The notes beneath the pieces were generated by a model. The model saw only the letters and a list, made by a program, of their open reading frames with translations. It searched no databases and was not told the DNA's origin. Shown in pieces: positions 12,273-52,105 of a DNA stretch of 64,000 nucleotides. The position numbers and the translations under genes are program-made. The first letter of the stretch is position 1, and each line of letters starts with the position of its first letter. Origin of the DNA: Chrysopilus asiliformis (taxonomy: Eukaryota; Arthropoda; Insecta; Diptera; Rhagionidae); NCBI GenBank assembly GCA_964034945.1, contig OZ035960.1:101610733-101674732 (forward strand), given 5' to 3'.

Positions 12273-14561
12273 TCTTAGAGATCTTGGTCTTAGAGGTATT
12301 TTGTGAACCTTATGCAAAGCAGGGAAGGAATTGTTATGCAACCTCAATTGAGGAGGCCCAGGTTTTTCGAGAGATGTAGCGACGAGGACGATGCTGCAAA
12401 TATTCCGCCCGGAAGTAGTGTTGAAATTTATGTTTCCCGAAATTTAGATATTTCTGTATGGTTTTTAAAGTTTCCGTACAAATTGAAATGTTTTATACCT
12501 ATAAAAGCTAAGACATTATACCAAGTTCCTTGTGTTGTCGCATTGCTCAGGAACAGAAAACACAAATTCATGGAGTTTACCTTCCACAAGGGGTTTTTTT
12601 GCATAATCTCTTTTTGTTCCCATTTTATTGGTTTGGTTGTGCGAAAAAGAATCTATTGTAGAAGGAAACGCTTAGATTTGTTTAGTTGCCTTTAAAAAGC
12701 GCGCAGTGCGACAAAGGAACGCATTATTCATATCATCAGATTTTTTTTTAATACAATTTTTGACTATTGTAAGCACGTTGGCTGAAGAAGGTCGACTTCC
12801 TCACCATTTTCTCACAAATACGAATGTGTTCTTTTAAATGTCAGGTAAAAAGAAACAAAAACGAAAGAAATACCGGTATTGGGTGACAAATCGGACATTT
12901 CAAGTAAGTTTAATATTCAAATGGTTGGAAATCCGTAAACAAACAACCTGTAATTAGATGATGCAAAACAACGACAAAATCATCACAGAAACTAAAGATA
13001 TTTAATTGCAAGTTAATGAAAAACTGTTCTACAATATTGAAATTCAAATTTAAAAAAATGAACACAGAAACTTTTTGGTTCAAGTTCAAGATAAATTTTT
13101 AACCTTGTAAGTCTAACAATTAGTTCTAAGAAAATATTTCGAATACAGTTATGTGCAGAATTGTCACACCAGTTTGGGTCAAAAATTTCAGAGTTTATTC
13201 ATATGAAAAACTATGCGACGCAAGCGAAAACTTATTTTTTTTACAGAATTACTTTGTTTTAAACGACATTGTTTATGTACTGGTTAAATATAACGACTTT
13301 TGCAAAACAAAAATGTTATTTTTAGAATAATTGATTGTAAACAAAATAATAAAGAAATTTGGACATCTGCCAACACAATATTTCTTGAAAAATTAAGTTT
13401 TTAGTGTGAAAGTTAAATTGCAGTGCGCAATAAAACAATATTTGAAAAAAAAACACTTTTTCAATGATGAAAGATTGAATAGTTTTTATCAATCTTGACC
13501 TTACAATTGATACAAAACAAAGCTGTAAAGTTTTTTTTTAAACAAATTTGTCACTTTCAATGCGTTGTAAATGGTTTACATTGCACAATTTTATTACGGT
13601 CAAAACTTTATGAACTTGTTTGCACTTTGCTAGTAGTGCCGGGAAGAATACCTTTGGCCTCAAAAGTTTTGGAATTATTCGCTTGAACTGAATAGTATTT
13701 ATATAGTATATTGATTCTTTTTCCGGTAAAAAACTATATTTTTTTAATTGCGATTCGCGAATCCATATTTTTGTCAAAAATACTTTCGTACACACTGCAC
13801 TGTTTAATAAAAATGTTTTACGACATGAAATTTCCGAAACCAAAAAAAACTACATTTTTCTGTGTTTCACATACAGTAAAATAATAAAAAGTCTTGTCCA
13901 TGAAGTTTTTGTTTTACTAATTTCATACCTACAATAAAAGTAAATCATTTTCATACGTGTTATTGTTAAAACAATTTGTAAAGATACAAGATTTCATACA
14001 AAAATGCGCATGTTTTGCTAATTGCAAGTTTTGTTCAAAATCTTTTTAATAATTTATTGTGACCTTATTATTTTTAGTTATTTATAAAAAAAAATGTCAA
14101 CAGATCATTCTTTACTATAAAGCGATTAATTTAATTTAAAAAATGGGTTGATATTTCACATTCGGCAATTAAATTCCTGGTTTTTTAACCACTTAACGTT
14201 CTTAATTTTGTAAATATCGTATTCTTCATAACTAATTTATACGGTATTTTCCATTTATTTGTATACTATTGGCAGACAAAATATGTTTTAATATTTATGT
14301 TAATAACATAATTAAAAAATCCATTCAATGAATTTTTTGTTTATGAATATTAAAATAATTTATGTGACTTTTAAAATATCATCATTGTATTGAAATATCA
14401 TAATTAGAATCGTGAGAATTAAAAATATATCTTTATATTTTGATTGACCTTGATGATAATAATCAAGTTTTTTTTCTTCTTTTTAGCTTATTAAAGAGGT
14501 TTTTTCTATGTTTGTTTTAAAGAAATTCATCGAAACTTTGTTAAACTTGAAAAAGAACATA

Positions 14562-14666
14562 GGGGTATTCATTTCACCTCGCGAAACCGTTGTAAGCGTC
14601 TCAAACTGGGCCAAAAACTCCGTTTGCGACGTCTATGACGGTATTGCGAGGTGTAGCGAATACCCC
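14562..14666. mobile_element. 105-bp TA-flanked MITE
   Basis: The ends GGGGTATTC and GAATACCCC are perfect inverted copies, directly flanked by TA at 14560-14561 and 14667-14668. Subterminal CACCTCGC and GCGAGGTG are also inverted. TA target duplication suggests a Tc1/mariner-type mobiliser. Confidence 0.6.
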
Positions 14667-16039
14667 TATTATATTTTAATGTAGAAAATATGTATCAAGT
14701 AAAATAAGATATTTCTAATTAGAGTATTGACACAAACAGCAAATAAACAACAAACGGTCAATTGTCTCTTCTTCACCATCCAACAATTGAAAGAAATCAT
14801 GCCAGCGAAAAAAATGATGGTTATGGGTTTTACCCATGTGTTACTAATTCCGGAAATTCCGAAAGGCGCTTCACTTATTTTTTTTCACATAATATTCCAA
14901 TAAAACTTGCACGGAATACCGCTTTCGGTTTAATTACTTTAATGATTTTTTTAAAAGCAATTAAAAGCATTTTTTCTTTTGAAATTGCAAAAAAAAACTT
15001 TCTTTGAAATATGCAAAAGATACACACCTTTATAACACCTTAAAAACAGTTAAAGATTATTGTTGGAATTATTTATTAACTGTTACGGATCGATTCAAAA
15101 GTCAACCTTCGCGGCTTCGAGTCGTGAAAAAAACTGCTCAAAATTGAAATGATGGCGCTAAGTTGACTTTGTTTTATCCTCCCCCTTAAAATGGACAATT
15201 CTGTGTACGATTGTGTGAAATATACTTTGAATATAACAAACGTGAAATGTATTTGTTCATTATAACTTGCAATAACTGGTTTTTGATTTTATCAAGTTTA
15301 AATAATTCAATAACACATTCAAAAGTTAAGATCGCTATGTGCTTTTGTTATACTCCCTCTCCCAGTTTGAATATTTGTCAGTTTCGTTGGAATAACTTTG
15401 GACCCCTTCCATTTAAAAAAAAACGTTTTCTTGAATTGTATTCTGAGCTTCACACTGGCTGTTTTGATGCATTCAATACTCGTAGATATTTTCTGCATAA
15501 ATTTATATGATTGTGTTTATTTTTGTATTTTACATTGAAAATAAAATTTTTGCTTTCAAATAGGGTTGGGGCAACAGTGATGACCTTTACAAGTGTTTGT
15601 GTGGTTATTCTATTTTTCATAAATTCAAAATTTATATTTTTAAATAATTTTCCGTATGCGATTTTCTAACGGAAAAACATTTTCTTTTACAAAAAAATAA
15701 AAACCCTCTTGCTATTTAATTTACTATTATGGAAATGGCTGCCATTTATGAGTATTTGCTCTAATTGAATAAAATTTTGATGTATGGCAAAGAAATAGAA
15801 ACTCATATTCTAAACATTTTTATCTTAATAATGTTTTTTTTCGATATGACGCATTGTTTTTTTAGAAAATGGCAAAACCCCTTCGAGTGATAAGCGATAA
15901 TGTATGATTCAAACAAAATCTTGTAGCGTAACTACTAAGTGTCATGATATTTTATCAAATACAGTAGTTTTTTTTATAAATAAGTATACAAAAACTAAGT
16001 TTTTTTAAAGATAGATTTAAATTTCACAAAACCTTTAAG

Positions 16040-16600
16040 GTTGAAATACACGACGAGAGACTTTGGTCTCTGGTCTCCAGGGTACAAAAGGCAAAAATCT
16101 CCAAAGTGTATACACGATCACAGACATTTAAGTCTGGAGATCAAAAAATAGATCTCCGGAGACGTTTACTAAAAAGTCTCTAAAAGCAAAGTCTCTGGAG
16201 TGCATACACGACGCAGGTATCTCGTCTCCAAGCATAACAACAATATCACTAATCTAAAATATAAAATAAGTAAAACCACTTTTTTTCGTTATAAAAACTG
16301 ACATTTAATCTCAAAACAACGAAACAAATTCTCGTTCCCACAAAACAATTTCCTGAAATGTCAAAAGTCGTCTCCGGAGACCAAGAGATAGATATCAAAG
16401 CGTTTTGAAGACCGGAGACGCATTAAAGAGACTCTCTCATTATAGCTACACGGCAAGAAACTTAAGTCTCCCAGAGACCCTAGAGACTTGATACTTGGAG
16501 ACAAATCTCCGGTCTCCGAAGTGTATACACAGGTCTCTTTGTATGCAGAGGTGAAATTCTTGGTCTAAGAGACCAAAGTCTCTCGTCGTGTATTTCTAAC
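16040..16600. mobile_element. 561-bp MITE with long TIRs and 5-bp TTAAG target duplication
   Basis: The left end GTTGAAATACACGACGAGAG and the right end CTCTCGTCGTGTATTTCTAAC are inverted copies extending about 32 bp. A perfect 5-bp direct repeat TTAAG flanks the element at 16035-16039 and 16601-16605. The interior holds many degenerate GTCTCCGGAGAC-type palindromes. There is no open frame. The superfamily is not obvious. Confidence 0.75.
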
Positions 16601-18127
16601 TTAAGACTTAAATTTTGTATTTATTTTACCGCGCGCTTTCTAATAACGGCTGTGTGCGAATTCGTGAAATTTTGACATTTTGACATTTTGTGAAAAACAA
16701 TTTTTTTTTGCTGTGAGGATATGTATAAATCTATAAAAGTCACATTTAACATATTTATGTCCTGTATTTTCCATGATCGTCTTTCAAGGATCAAAATTTA
16801 CGCAGGCTTTTCTAAGGATGAGCTTTTGACGTTCGGTGTGATTAGTATAAACGTTAAAATATTGTTCGACCACCAAAATATGACAGTTAATAATTGAGTC
16901 CTGTTAAAATTTCGCGGATTCGCGCACAGCCAATCTTAAACCTAACTTTCAGTTCGCGCGAAAAATTTAAAACGGTGTAGAAATTGTAAAGAAGAGAATA
17001 TATTTTACTTTATTCATAATAAGTTGATTTGCGAGATAATAGCTAAATATTTTATTTTCTGCGTATTCATACAATATCTGAAGAACGAATCTGGTAGAAC
17101 TCTCATTTTCTTTTTAAAAAACTGCAAAAAGCTAAAAATTTAAAAAAAAAACGTTTCAAGAAGGTTTTGAGATATTGAGTCCTAGAGGAAGAAAGATAAG
17201 TTTAATTTGGAACTTAAGTGTAGGATCTTTTGTAAGAAATGTATGATCTTTGAATTTTGATAAAATTTTATTTCAAATTTACCGTAGTTTAGGAAATAAT
17301 TGCGAAAAATGCCGGTTAAGAAAATAATTGCGAAAAATGCCGGTTAACAAAATAATTGCAGTTAACGACTTTTGACCAAAAATTGACGGGTTTTAAAAAA
17401 CTTAATTCTATAAATAAAAGCACTAATATAACTATAAATTATAAATCATTTTAGTATAAATAAAGAAAATATTCTAAACATGGTTCTTTGAAAATATACT
17501 ATCAAATGTTTTTTTTTCAAAAACCTATGGAACACGTCTACTAACTTCTGCCTGCCATCGAAGCACTTTAGTTGGAATCTCTTTCAAAAATTCTTCACAA
17601 GTTCTCCGTATTGTTTGCTTGTTGGAATTTCATTGATAAATTTGTGAGAAAAAGTTTTGTTTTGTAGATGGTTTTTTTACAAACTTAGTGCGGCGGAAAT
17701 TGTTGGAAAACTGTAATTCTGCGAATTGTTTGTTTATTTTCGGGGCTAAATAAACAAATATTTTGATTTCTAATATATAATAATTTATTTAGATTGGAAC
17801 TCGCCTTCGTGGTTCTTCTTCTGGGCGGTGGCGGCGCTATAAACACAATTGTTGAAAAACAACACAATTTGTAAGGCGGAGGAATTCCTTTTTGCGCAAG
17901 CAAAATAAAGTGAATTCGATTAGAAACGCAGTTTGTGAAAAAGGATCTCGATTAATCGCTCGTCCTGATTGAATCTACGAAAAACTCTTCTGAGGTGTGG
18001 CTAAACCAAGAAGTGCAACGAAAATGGGTGCCTACAGTGGTTTTCTTTAAATTTATTTCAATATCGGCAAATTTGGTAGTGAAATCGCAAAATCGCACTA
18101 AAATTTTCTTTTCGGATTCTGCTAAAA

Positions 18128-45426
<27,299 letters not shown>

Positions 45427-46129
45427 AACCGCATCTAACAGAGATAACCAAGTGCTAAAAATATTTCATTATGCATGTGCAACCGTTCACAACAACATTT
45501 ATGAATAAGGAAAATGCTTAAAATATGTTTCAAATGTTTTAATATATGTTTTTTTTTTCATTTTTGCGAGTATGATTTTTTGTTATTAATATATCGATAA
45601 GATTTTTACTAAAGTGATGAGCAATTAAAAAATGATTAAACTAATTCAATGCTGCTACAAAATTTATAATCAAAAATAACTGGAAAAGGTTCGAAATTTA
45701 ACAAAAAAAGGATTTATCTAAAAAATTATAAAGCTTGTCAGTTTATTAGATTTTTGTAAAATTTTATCTCATAAACCACACTAATTTCGCACGTTTCCTT
45801 TCACAATATCACACTAATTTGGAAGAGTTTCATATTTTCATTATCAGTTGCAATCCATTATTCTGAGAAATTCATCAGTTTGTCAAAACGTGTGGTAGGA
45901 GGAATGTGAGAGCTTTGAGACGCAAGGTAGTAAAATCAAGCATGTGACAAAAAAACGAAAGAAATCACAAAAAAATATTCTAATTTTCGTGGCGAAAACC
46001 CTTAAACAGTAGCGTACCAAAGTTTTGTGACCGGCCTTAAAGATATGAACATTTTTAAACCCTAAATTAACATAATTGGCTTTCCATAAAATATGTAACC
46101 CTTTTGGCGGAGAATGGATCTATGATCAG

Positions 46130-47480
46130 AGATGTACAGCGGTTTTTGAACCGAACCAAAAACTACTGAACCATTAGAATTTGTGAACCAAAAACCAATT
46201 ACTGTAAAAAAAAATTGTCGCACCAGAACCAAACCATTTTTAAAAAATCAGTTGTGGTCAACACAAAACTTTCTTCTACAAAATCTACGACCCTGCGCAG
46301 TTTACGCTAGAGCCCTCTCGCGTTGTCAACCTAAGACGACCTCCCAATAAATTCTTGGTTTATTCAAAAATATCAAAAACGTACAAAATTTGAGATAACT
46401 TGAGAACTGTAAAAGATATCAATTTACGGTAAATGGCAAAAAGGTAGAAAATTTTAACATCTCCAATTCTTCCTTAAATTAATTTGTCGAAAAATCGTTA
46501 GTTTGCAAGTAATTTGCAAAAATATTTTTTTTATATTTTAATCTAAATATCTCAATAACGGTAAAAGATAACGGATAACGGTAAGAAACAAAATTGTGCA
46601 GAATGCCATTCTCATTAATTCACTTCATACATTCAGTCAGCAAACACCCGTTAATTTTCGAGATAATCGCAAAAAACTGTTTTTTTTTGGAAATAACGAT
46701 TTATCTCGATAACAGGTTGAGATATCGAGTTATAGCTAAAGACAAAAGTGTGGGAAATTTTATTTTCTCCAAGTTTTGTCATACTTAAGGCCACTAAAAA
46801 ACGCGTAGTTTGGGCGTAAATCGAGAAAAACGAAATGGCGATTTTTGACAAACCGCCATTTTGAATACTTCCGGTTAACGGATTTCCACCAAAAGTTGAT
46901 AGGATCGTCCCATTTCAGGACCCAACATGCCTATAAAATTAATTTCATAGCTCTATTAGTTTTTGAGAAATCTTGTACACAGGCTGACAGACAGACTAAC
47001 AGACAGAAAGACATTTTTTTAATATGACTCCAATCGACTCAGGAGTGATCGGGAAATGTTTTTTAGGCGAAATTAAGAGGTCGAAATTTTTCATGAATAC
47101 AATACTTTATTATACTCCGTAGAAGAAAGTAAAAATATAACCGATCTAAACAAAAAAATTTTTTACTGGTTCGATTCATAATTAAATTTTTGAAAAATTA
47201 TTGTTTTCTATTATTGGCCAGATTTAGAGTCTAGAACTTTTCTACGTTAATTTAATACCCAAAAACTCAAGAAGTATAACTAATATGATCTGGAAAAGTA
47301 AGAATTAATTAGTAAGAACCAAAAACCACTGAACCATTGAAATTTTGGAGAACCAAAACCAGAACCAAATTTCTGATGTTTTAAAAACACGAACCAGATT
47401 TTTAAATTTTCGGAATCAAAACCAGGATTACCTTTTTGAAATTTTAGAATCCAAAATCAGAAATTCAATTCACTCGTGAA
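46130..47480. repeat. ACCGAACC-rich repeat split by a family-C insertion
   Basis: Positions 46130-46246 and 47133-47480 match the continuous repeat at about 1520-2000 (GAACCAAAAACYACTGAACCATT; CCAGATTTAGAGTCTAGAAC against CCAGATATAGAGCCTGGGAC). The family-C unit 46247-47132 sits in the middle, so it inserted into an older repeat. This dates family C as younger. Confidence 0.65.
46247..47132. repeat. Dispersed repeat family C, second copy
   Basis: The unit begins ATCAGTTGTGGTCAACACAA and ends CTCCGTAGAAGAAAGTAA, matching 30326-31380 almost base for base outside the tandem array. It has only a few octamer-like units (GACAGACAGACTAACAG) where the Nf1 copy has about 22. No coding capacity. Confidence 0.8.
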
Positions 47481-49366
47481 CTAAAATTGAACCACATTCA
47501 AAAAACTGTTTGTTTGCTTTCCTGCCTACGATAGCGTGACTAAGGCCCGTTTACACTAAATACCTTTTGTTATGTGTTTACTTAAGATATTTAAGTCTCA
47601 GATTTTCTTGGGCTTAGCCTACTTAAGCACTACTTTATTTTGCACGAATATTACGCCCGAACGGGTTTAAAAGCCATTGAGAAGTTGCAAGTACGCCCTA
47701 CAAGAGGAGGGCGAAAGTTAACGTGACGTATTTTATGGACAGCACTAAAAAGATCATCTTTTTTAATGTTTCAAGAAGAGATAGGTTGGCGTTTTCTCGA
47801 TTCCTTCTTAAGAATTCCTAAAAATAATGCATGTTAAACCAGTTTCTTTCCTAAAGCTTTTTTGTTGCAACATTTGTAAGGTTTTTTGCAATCCAGGTAC
47901 AACCGATGCTATTATTAGTTTAAATTAAATAATGATATCGTCAGCATCCAGCTATAACTACCAGTACTCAACTTCGATAAAACAAGTTGATTGGATTTGA
48001 AATGATGAGACTTGAATCCGTATCAGCTGAATGTTTTTTTTTCATACCCTGATGCTGCCATTTGACCGTTGTCTCCTGGAATTTGTTGCTTTTCTTGTGG
48101 TTTTTTGGATGATATAAATTTGGGATATTTTCTTTTATTTATAAGCAGTTTTTTTGTAAAATGATTGAAACAGAAAAAACCGCATTCGCATTTATGCGAT
48201 TTGGATTTATTTTCACTTGACATGAGTAATCATTTTATTCCTTTTTCTAGAATTGTAACGATGGGAAAGCAATTCTTGTCTTTTTCAAAAAAAAAAAAAA
48301 GCAATAGAAAAGTTAAATCCAAACACGGATTTTTGGACTGCATTTGCTATAAAAAAATTCCCTTGTTTGCTAAAAATGATAAGAAAACAAAAGGAAAATT
48401 AATAAAGAATTGAAATAGTAAGACAAAAAATTAATTACTCATCATTTTAGTAGCAATCGTAGGTGATATTTATTTTTTTATAAAATTCATATAAATAATC
48501 GACGCACAATTTCTATTTTTGTACCTGTACTTCCAAATTTAATCCAAAGTAAAATTTTATCAAAACATTTAAGAGATTTTATTAAATTTATTGTAATATA
48601 TGTGATTGATGTGATTTGTAAACAAGAATGACCAATCAAGCTATTAACATTTAAAATTCAGTTTCCCTTGGAAATTACTTTAAAATGCTTTGTAGTAAAA
48701 GCCAAATTGTATTTTCACCTAAAATTTTTCAAAATATGTATTTTTATATGAGTTTTCCTTTATAGCAAAAGAGTTTTTGGTGAAAATATGATGCATTTAC
48801 ATTAGAATAGTGCGATTTTATGCTCGTCGCAACAGTAACAAAGCAAGAAAATGATCTTACAACGCTTCATTATTTCACAGTACACAGAAAATTTATATGG
48901 TAGTTCTATTTATATTATATATATGTAATAAGTTCAAAAATATAGATAAATGAATCTATTTAAAATTAATATAGAAATAATATTTAAAAAAAAATGTTAT
49001 CTCTGTATGTCTTTACTGCATATTTATGTATGTGTTATACAATTAAAAATGCTTGTTAATAACAACAATATTAACGTCTTCTGTATTCTTAAATTCATTG
49101 AAAGGCTCAACGTCTAACTTAATGTACACAAAAAATATAATAAAATGTGATTAAAAATTAAATGAATCTTTTTAAAGTTTAAAGGTGTAAGAAGTTGAAT
49201 TATTTAATATCAAATTGAACCTCAATAGCTGCGAATTTATTGATAACTCGATTTTTTTCTTCAATATCGTTAAACTGTATTTTCATACTAAAATATATCG
49301 GGTACCTTGAAATATTCGGTAATGGCTGTCCATAAAACATGTCATACTTGTAAGATAAAGTGCACA

Positions 49367-50182
49367 CAGAGAAAAAAAGTAAATCTAACTATTTTTTAAT
49401 GGAGAATCGTGACTATTAGTAAATAAGTTAATTTAAATTACAAAAATTGTTATAACAATAGTCCATTATTATAATAAATTTAACTACTTAGTAGTAAAAT
49501 TTACGATTTTTTGATTAAATTGACTATTTTTGTAATTGAAATTGATTAATTTGGAATTGTAGGGCTTGCAGCAAAAAGGACTAACTCCATCATATCATCA
49601 TATCATACTAATATATAAAATAAAAATGAGTTGGTGTCTGTCTGTCTGTCTGTCTGTTCCTCTTTCACGCAAAAACGGCTGAACCGATGGACTTGAAATT
49701 TGGCATGAGTGTCTGTGGTAGTTCTGGTTCCAACATAGGCATACGGAAAAGTAGCGCGAGGGGTGGGGGTAGTAATGGGAGGGGGTAAAGTGATTTCGAA
49801 ACTTAGTTTTTGCACTATGTTACTCTTCCGCGGGGAAACTACTGAGCCGATTGGCCTGAACTTTAGCTCCAACATTAACCATAAAAAAAAATTTGAAAAA
49901 AACTTAACCCGGCAACGACGGGTATGAAAGCTAGTTATTGATACTTTTCAGAAATTAAAAAAAGCTTCATAAAAGAAATTTTTTTCCGCACTGACGCTGT
50001 ATACGTTTACACATATATTGCCACCATAATATTACAATAATACCAATTCGAAACGAGAGAAAATCTTTTAAATTTTGGTGCTACCTCGGACCTCCTTTTT
50101 TTCGAAAGTGGAATTACTCCGTTCTTGCTGCAAGCCCTTCAATTGAGATTAACTTTTATTATTTATTTTCTCTGTGTGTGGA
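49367..50182. mobile_element. Candidate TIR element with CACACAGAGAAA ends, hosting a Helitron-like insert
   Basis: CACACAGAGAAAAAAAGTAAAT near 49369 is mirrored by ATTTATTTTCTCTGTGTGTG near 50178, and GGGCTTGCAGCAAAAAGGA (about 49562) by CTTGCTGCAAGCCC (about 50126). The Helitron-like element 49603-49934 lies inside. No transposase is visible. The borders are approximate. Confidence 0.5.
49603..49934 (+). mobile_element. Helitron-like element (family E), full-length short copy
   Basis: The element starts TCATACTAATATATAAAA after an A, and ends AACCCGGCAACGACGGGTAT then GAAAGCTAG before a T. The TC start, 3' GC hairpin, CTRR end and A/T target agree with Helitrons. Its 332 bp cannot encode a RepHel protein, so it would be non-autonomous. 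TGTCTGTCTGTC repeats lie near the 5' end, as in many insect relatives. Confidence 0.65.
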
Positions 50183-51042
50183 GGTATTAAACTTGCAAAA
50201 AAGCGGGAGTTCCGAAAAAAAACTAGCGTGACGTATTTTATAGACAGTCCTTACCGTGATTTTTCTCACGACTTATCGACGGTTGACCGTATCTACATTA
50301 GGAGTTTTTTTTTATAACTTTTTGATTTCCGCCTGCCTGTGAAGAAAATAACTTCCGAAGGGATTGAGCTAGAGACATAAAATTTTGCACAGATAAGTTG
50401 CTCGTAAAAAGTGAGCTAATCTCTAGACCCGACTAGATCGGACCATTTTTCTACGATGGGAAAGCTATTTACGATTTTCTCGAAAACGGTCTATCGTATC
50501 GATAAATGTATACAAGCAAACTGTATTTAGAATATGGTTTTACATAAGTCTGCCATACATCAAAATTCAATCGGACCACTCAAAATTCGGTCTGTTATGG
50601 AGCGTTTGAAGATTGCCCGTGGCAATTGCTTTTAATCTGGTTCAATCCTAAAATTTCCCAGTAATTGAACCCACATTAATTGCAATCAGCATTTTGTAAA
50701 GAGAATGTAACTTTACGAAAATCGAATAGAATTATATTAGAAAAATATCGCGGTTTATGATTTCGCACATCACCTATTTGAAAGAGAACATTCAAATCAC
50801 GTTCGTTTTTAATAGCAAGGTCAAACTAATTGCACAAAACTTCACGCACGAGCGTAAGGAAGTGAACCCGTGTTTCGCCTTGCGCGAATCGCTACCTGAA
50901 AAAAATCTCTTGTTTAATTGCCGTTAAGTGGGGTATATTCCTTAGGTAGCAAAGATAAGGGTCAAATCACCGAATTTACTTTTGGTTCTTTACTTTTGCT
51001 TCCTTTTCGTCTTCGTCGACAAAAACTAAGTAAAATTGGTAA

Positions 51043-51105
51043 CAGCTGCATGCGTGCAGGTGACTTCATCTGTATGTGGGAATATTTTTATGAAACTTTC
51101 TCACG
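51043..51105 (+). promoter_or_regulatory. Notch-response module (A-site plus paired Su(H) sites) upstream of mdelta-like gene
   Basis: GCAGGTG at 51056-51062 is a proneural A-site, and CAGCTGC at 51043-51049 is a second E-box of the same class. Twelve bases after the first come TGTGGGAA (51075-51082) and TTCTCACG (51098-51105), both fitting the Su(H) consensus YGTGRGAA and facing each other across 15 bp. This is the SPS+A architecture known from Drosophila E(spl) genes. It lies about 390 bp upstream of the start codon. Confidence 0.85.
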
Positions 51106-51217
51106 ATCCGATCCTTTTGGAAGTGAGCCCTCGGCTCGCATTAGTTCGTATGTCAGGATGGATGGCAGTCAACGATAGTCGTAAGTGCAACCAGAAGAAT
51201 GTAAAGAAATTTCTTTA

Positions 51218-51223
51218 CACGTG
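51218..51223 (+). promoter_or_regulatory. CACGTG site upstream of mdelta-like gene
   Basis: CACGTG sits between the Su(H) module and the coding region and is followed by another CACG word. Class B/C E-boxes of this kind are bound by E(spl)/Hairy-type bHLH repressors, so feedback repression is possible. A six-base palindrome can occur by chance. Confidence 0.4.
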
Positions 51224-51498
51224 CACGTCGCACGTAAAACCGAACTTACATACCTCCAGCTAGTCGTGGATGGCTGGATGACGGTATTGTTGTCAATTCG
51301 GATCAGGTCGGATCGAAAAAGGATCGGCCGGGGTAACGAAAACCGTACAAAAAGGGAATGCTCGCCACATTCTGTATTCATTTTGAGTTTTCTTCTTGAG
51401 CGGTGATCATCTAATAGAATTTGCTGAGTTTTTTCTCGAGTTTTTTTTACCAAATTTTTTTCTTCAAAGTTTTTGGTTTCTGTTTAAGTTTTAATAAA

Positions 51499-52038
51499 AT
51501 GGGTATCGATGGTTTAAAAACAATGTCGAAAACGCAACATTATCGGAAAGTGACGAAACCGCTTCTCGAGCGTAAAAGGCGAGCTCGCATGAATCACTAT
51601 TTGGACGAGCTGAAAGATTTAATCGTCGAAACAATGGGAACTCGAGGCGAACAAGTAGCGAAGCTGGAAAAGGCTGATATTCTGGAATTAACAGTGACGT
51701 ATCTCAAAGATAAACATGAGCAGCAATGGAAATACACACCCGGCGGAAGTCCATTTAATGTTGAAAAATTCCGTGCCGGCTATACTCAAGCGGCTTATGA
51801 AGTGTCCAAAGTTTTCGCAACAATGCCTGGAATCGATGTTCAATTCGGAACCAAATTAATGAAACATCTTGGCTATAAGCTGAAGGAATTAAACATCCCT
51901 GATCCGACTACCACCAAATGTACCACCACAGATCACAATTCACCCACAATTCTGACGCCACCACCGTCTCCCACTCCAGAGTTGAAAACAACCCGAAATT
52001 CAGTAGAATCCACCAAAGATGTTTGGCGCCCTTGGTAA
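51499..52038 (+). CDS. E(spl)mdelta-HLH: bHLH-Orange-WRPW transcriptional repressor, E(spl)mdelta-like, 179 aa
   Basis: The product is a Hairy/E(spl)-class repressor, a nuclear target of Notch that blocks proneural genes by recruiting Groucho. The chosen ATG (AAAATGG) gives MGIDGLKTMSKTQHYRKVTK, aligned with the fly mdelta start; an in-frame ATG at 51421 adds a hydrophobic stretch with no counterpart and was rejected. The basic region has the class-typical proline (Pro21, [13 protein letters not shown]), followed by helix-loop-helix ([27 protein letters not shown]), an Orange domain (EKFRAGYTQAAYEVSKVF, about 90-130) and the C-terminal Groucho motif WRPW (176-179). [20 protein letters not shown] and FRAGYTQAAYEVS are hallmarks of mdelta as I know it. 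Intronless, as in flies. Family certain; the mdelta assignment is from remembered sequence. Confidence 0.93.
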   Translation: MGIDGLKTMSKTQHYRKVTKPLLERKRRARMNHYLDELKDLIVETMGTRGEQVAKLEKADILELTVTYLKDKHEQQWKYTPGGSPFNVEKFRAGYTQAAYEVSKVFATMPGIDVQFGTKLMKHLGYKLKELNIPDPTTTKCTTTDHNSPTILTPPPSPTPELKTTRNSVESTKDVWRPW

Positions 52039-52105
52039 ATCATTTAATTAATCTCGTTTAACAGTGTTTTAATTTTTTGATAAAAATATCATTATTTGCA
52101 ACGAA

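Larger units (their letters stand above)
4585..18127. other. 13.5-kb gene-free stretch between serpin and Nf1, rich in MITEs
   Basis: I found no convincing protein-coding exon here. Open frames up to 137 codons (minus strand 9816-10229 and plus strand 12303-12695) fall on repeat sequence and show no domain. What can be seen is a series of short inverted-repeat elements, annotated separately at 5234-5597, 5899-6378, 7440-7556, 11438-12102, 12111-12272, 14562-14666 and 16040-16600. Non-coding 5' exons and the promoter of Nf1, and of the serpin on the other strand, must lie somewhere in this stretch, but I could not place them. Confidence 0.6.
45427..50900. other. Gene-free stretch between Nf1 and the E(spl) genes
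   Basis: After the Nf1 stop (TAA at 45424-45426) comes its 3' UTR, whose end I could not place with confidence. The rest holds repeats annotated below (46130-47480 with a nested family-C copy, 49367-50182 with a nested Helitron-like copy, and family-B sequence at about 50270-50590). Open frames up to about 90 codons show no domain. Enhancers for the bHLH genes may lie in the last kilobase. Confidence 0.6.

Noticed and set aside
12303..12695. 130-codon plus-strand open frame
   Set aside because: It starts next to a hairpin MITE and includes a palindromic word (CCTCAATTGAGG) shared with 9490-9520. There is no domain, no splice context and no biased codon pattern.
48023..48413. Lysine/serine-rich open frames on both strands
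   Set aside because: Both are short, AT-driven readings of the same DNA without domain or conservation evidence.
51421..51498. Upstream in-frame start for the mdelta-like protein
   Set aside because: The extension MLSFFSSFFYQIFF is a T-rich 5' UTR reading and would add a hydrophobic leader to a nuclear protein. The ATG at 51499 matches the fly start and has a good context.
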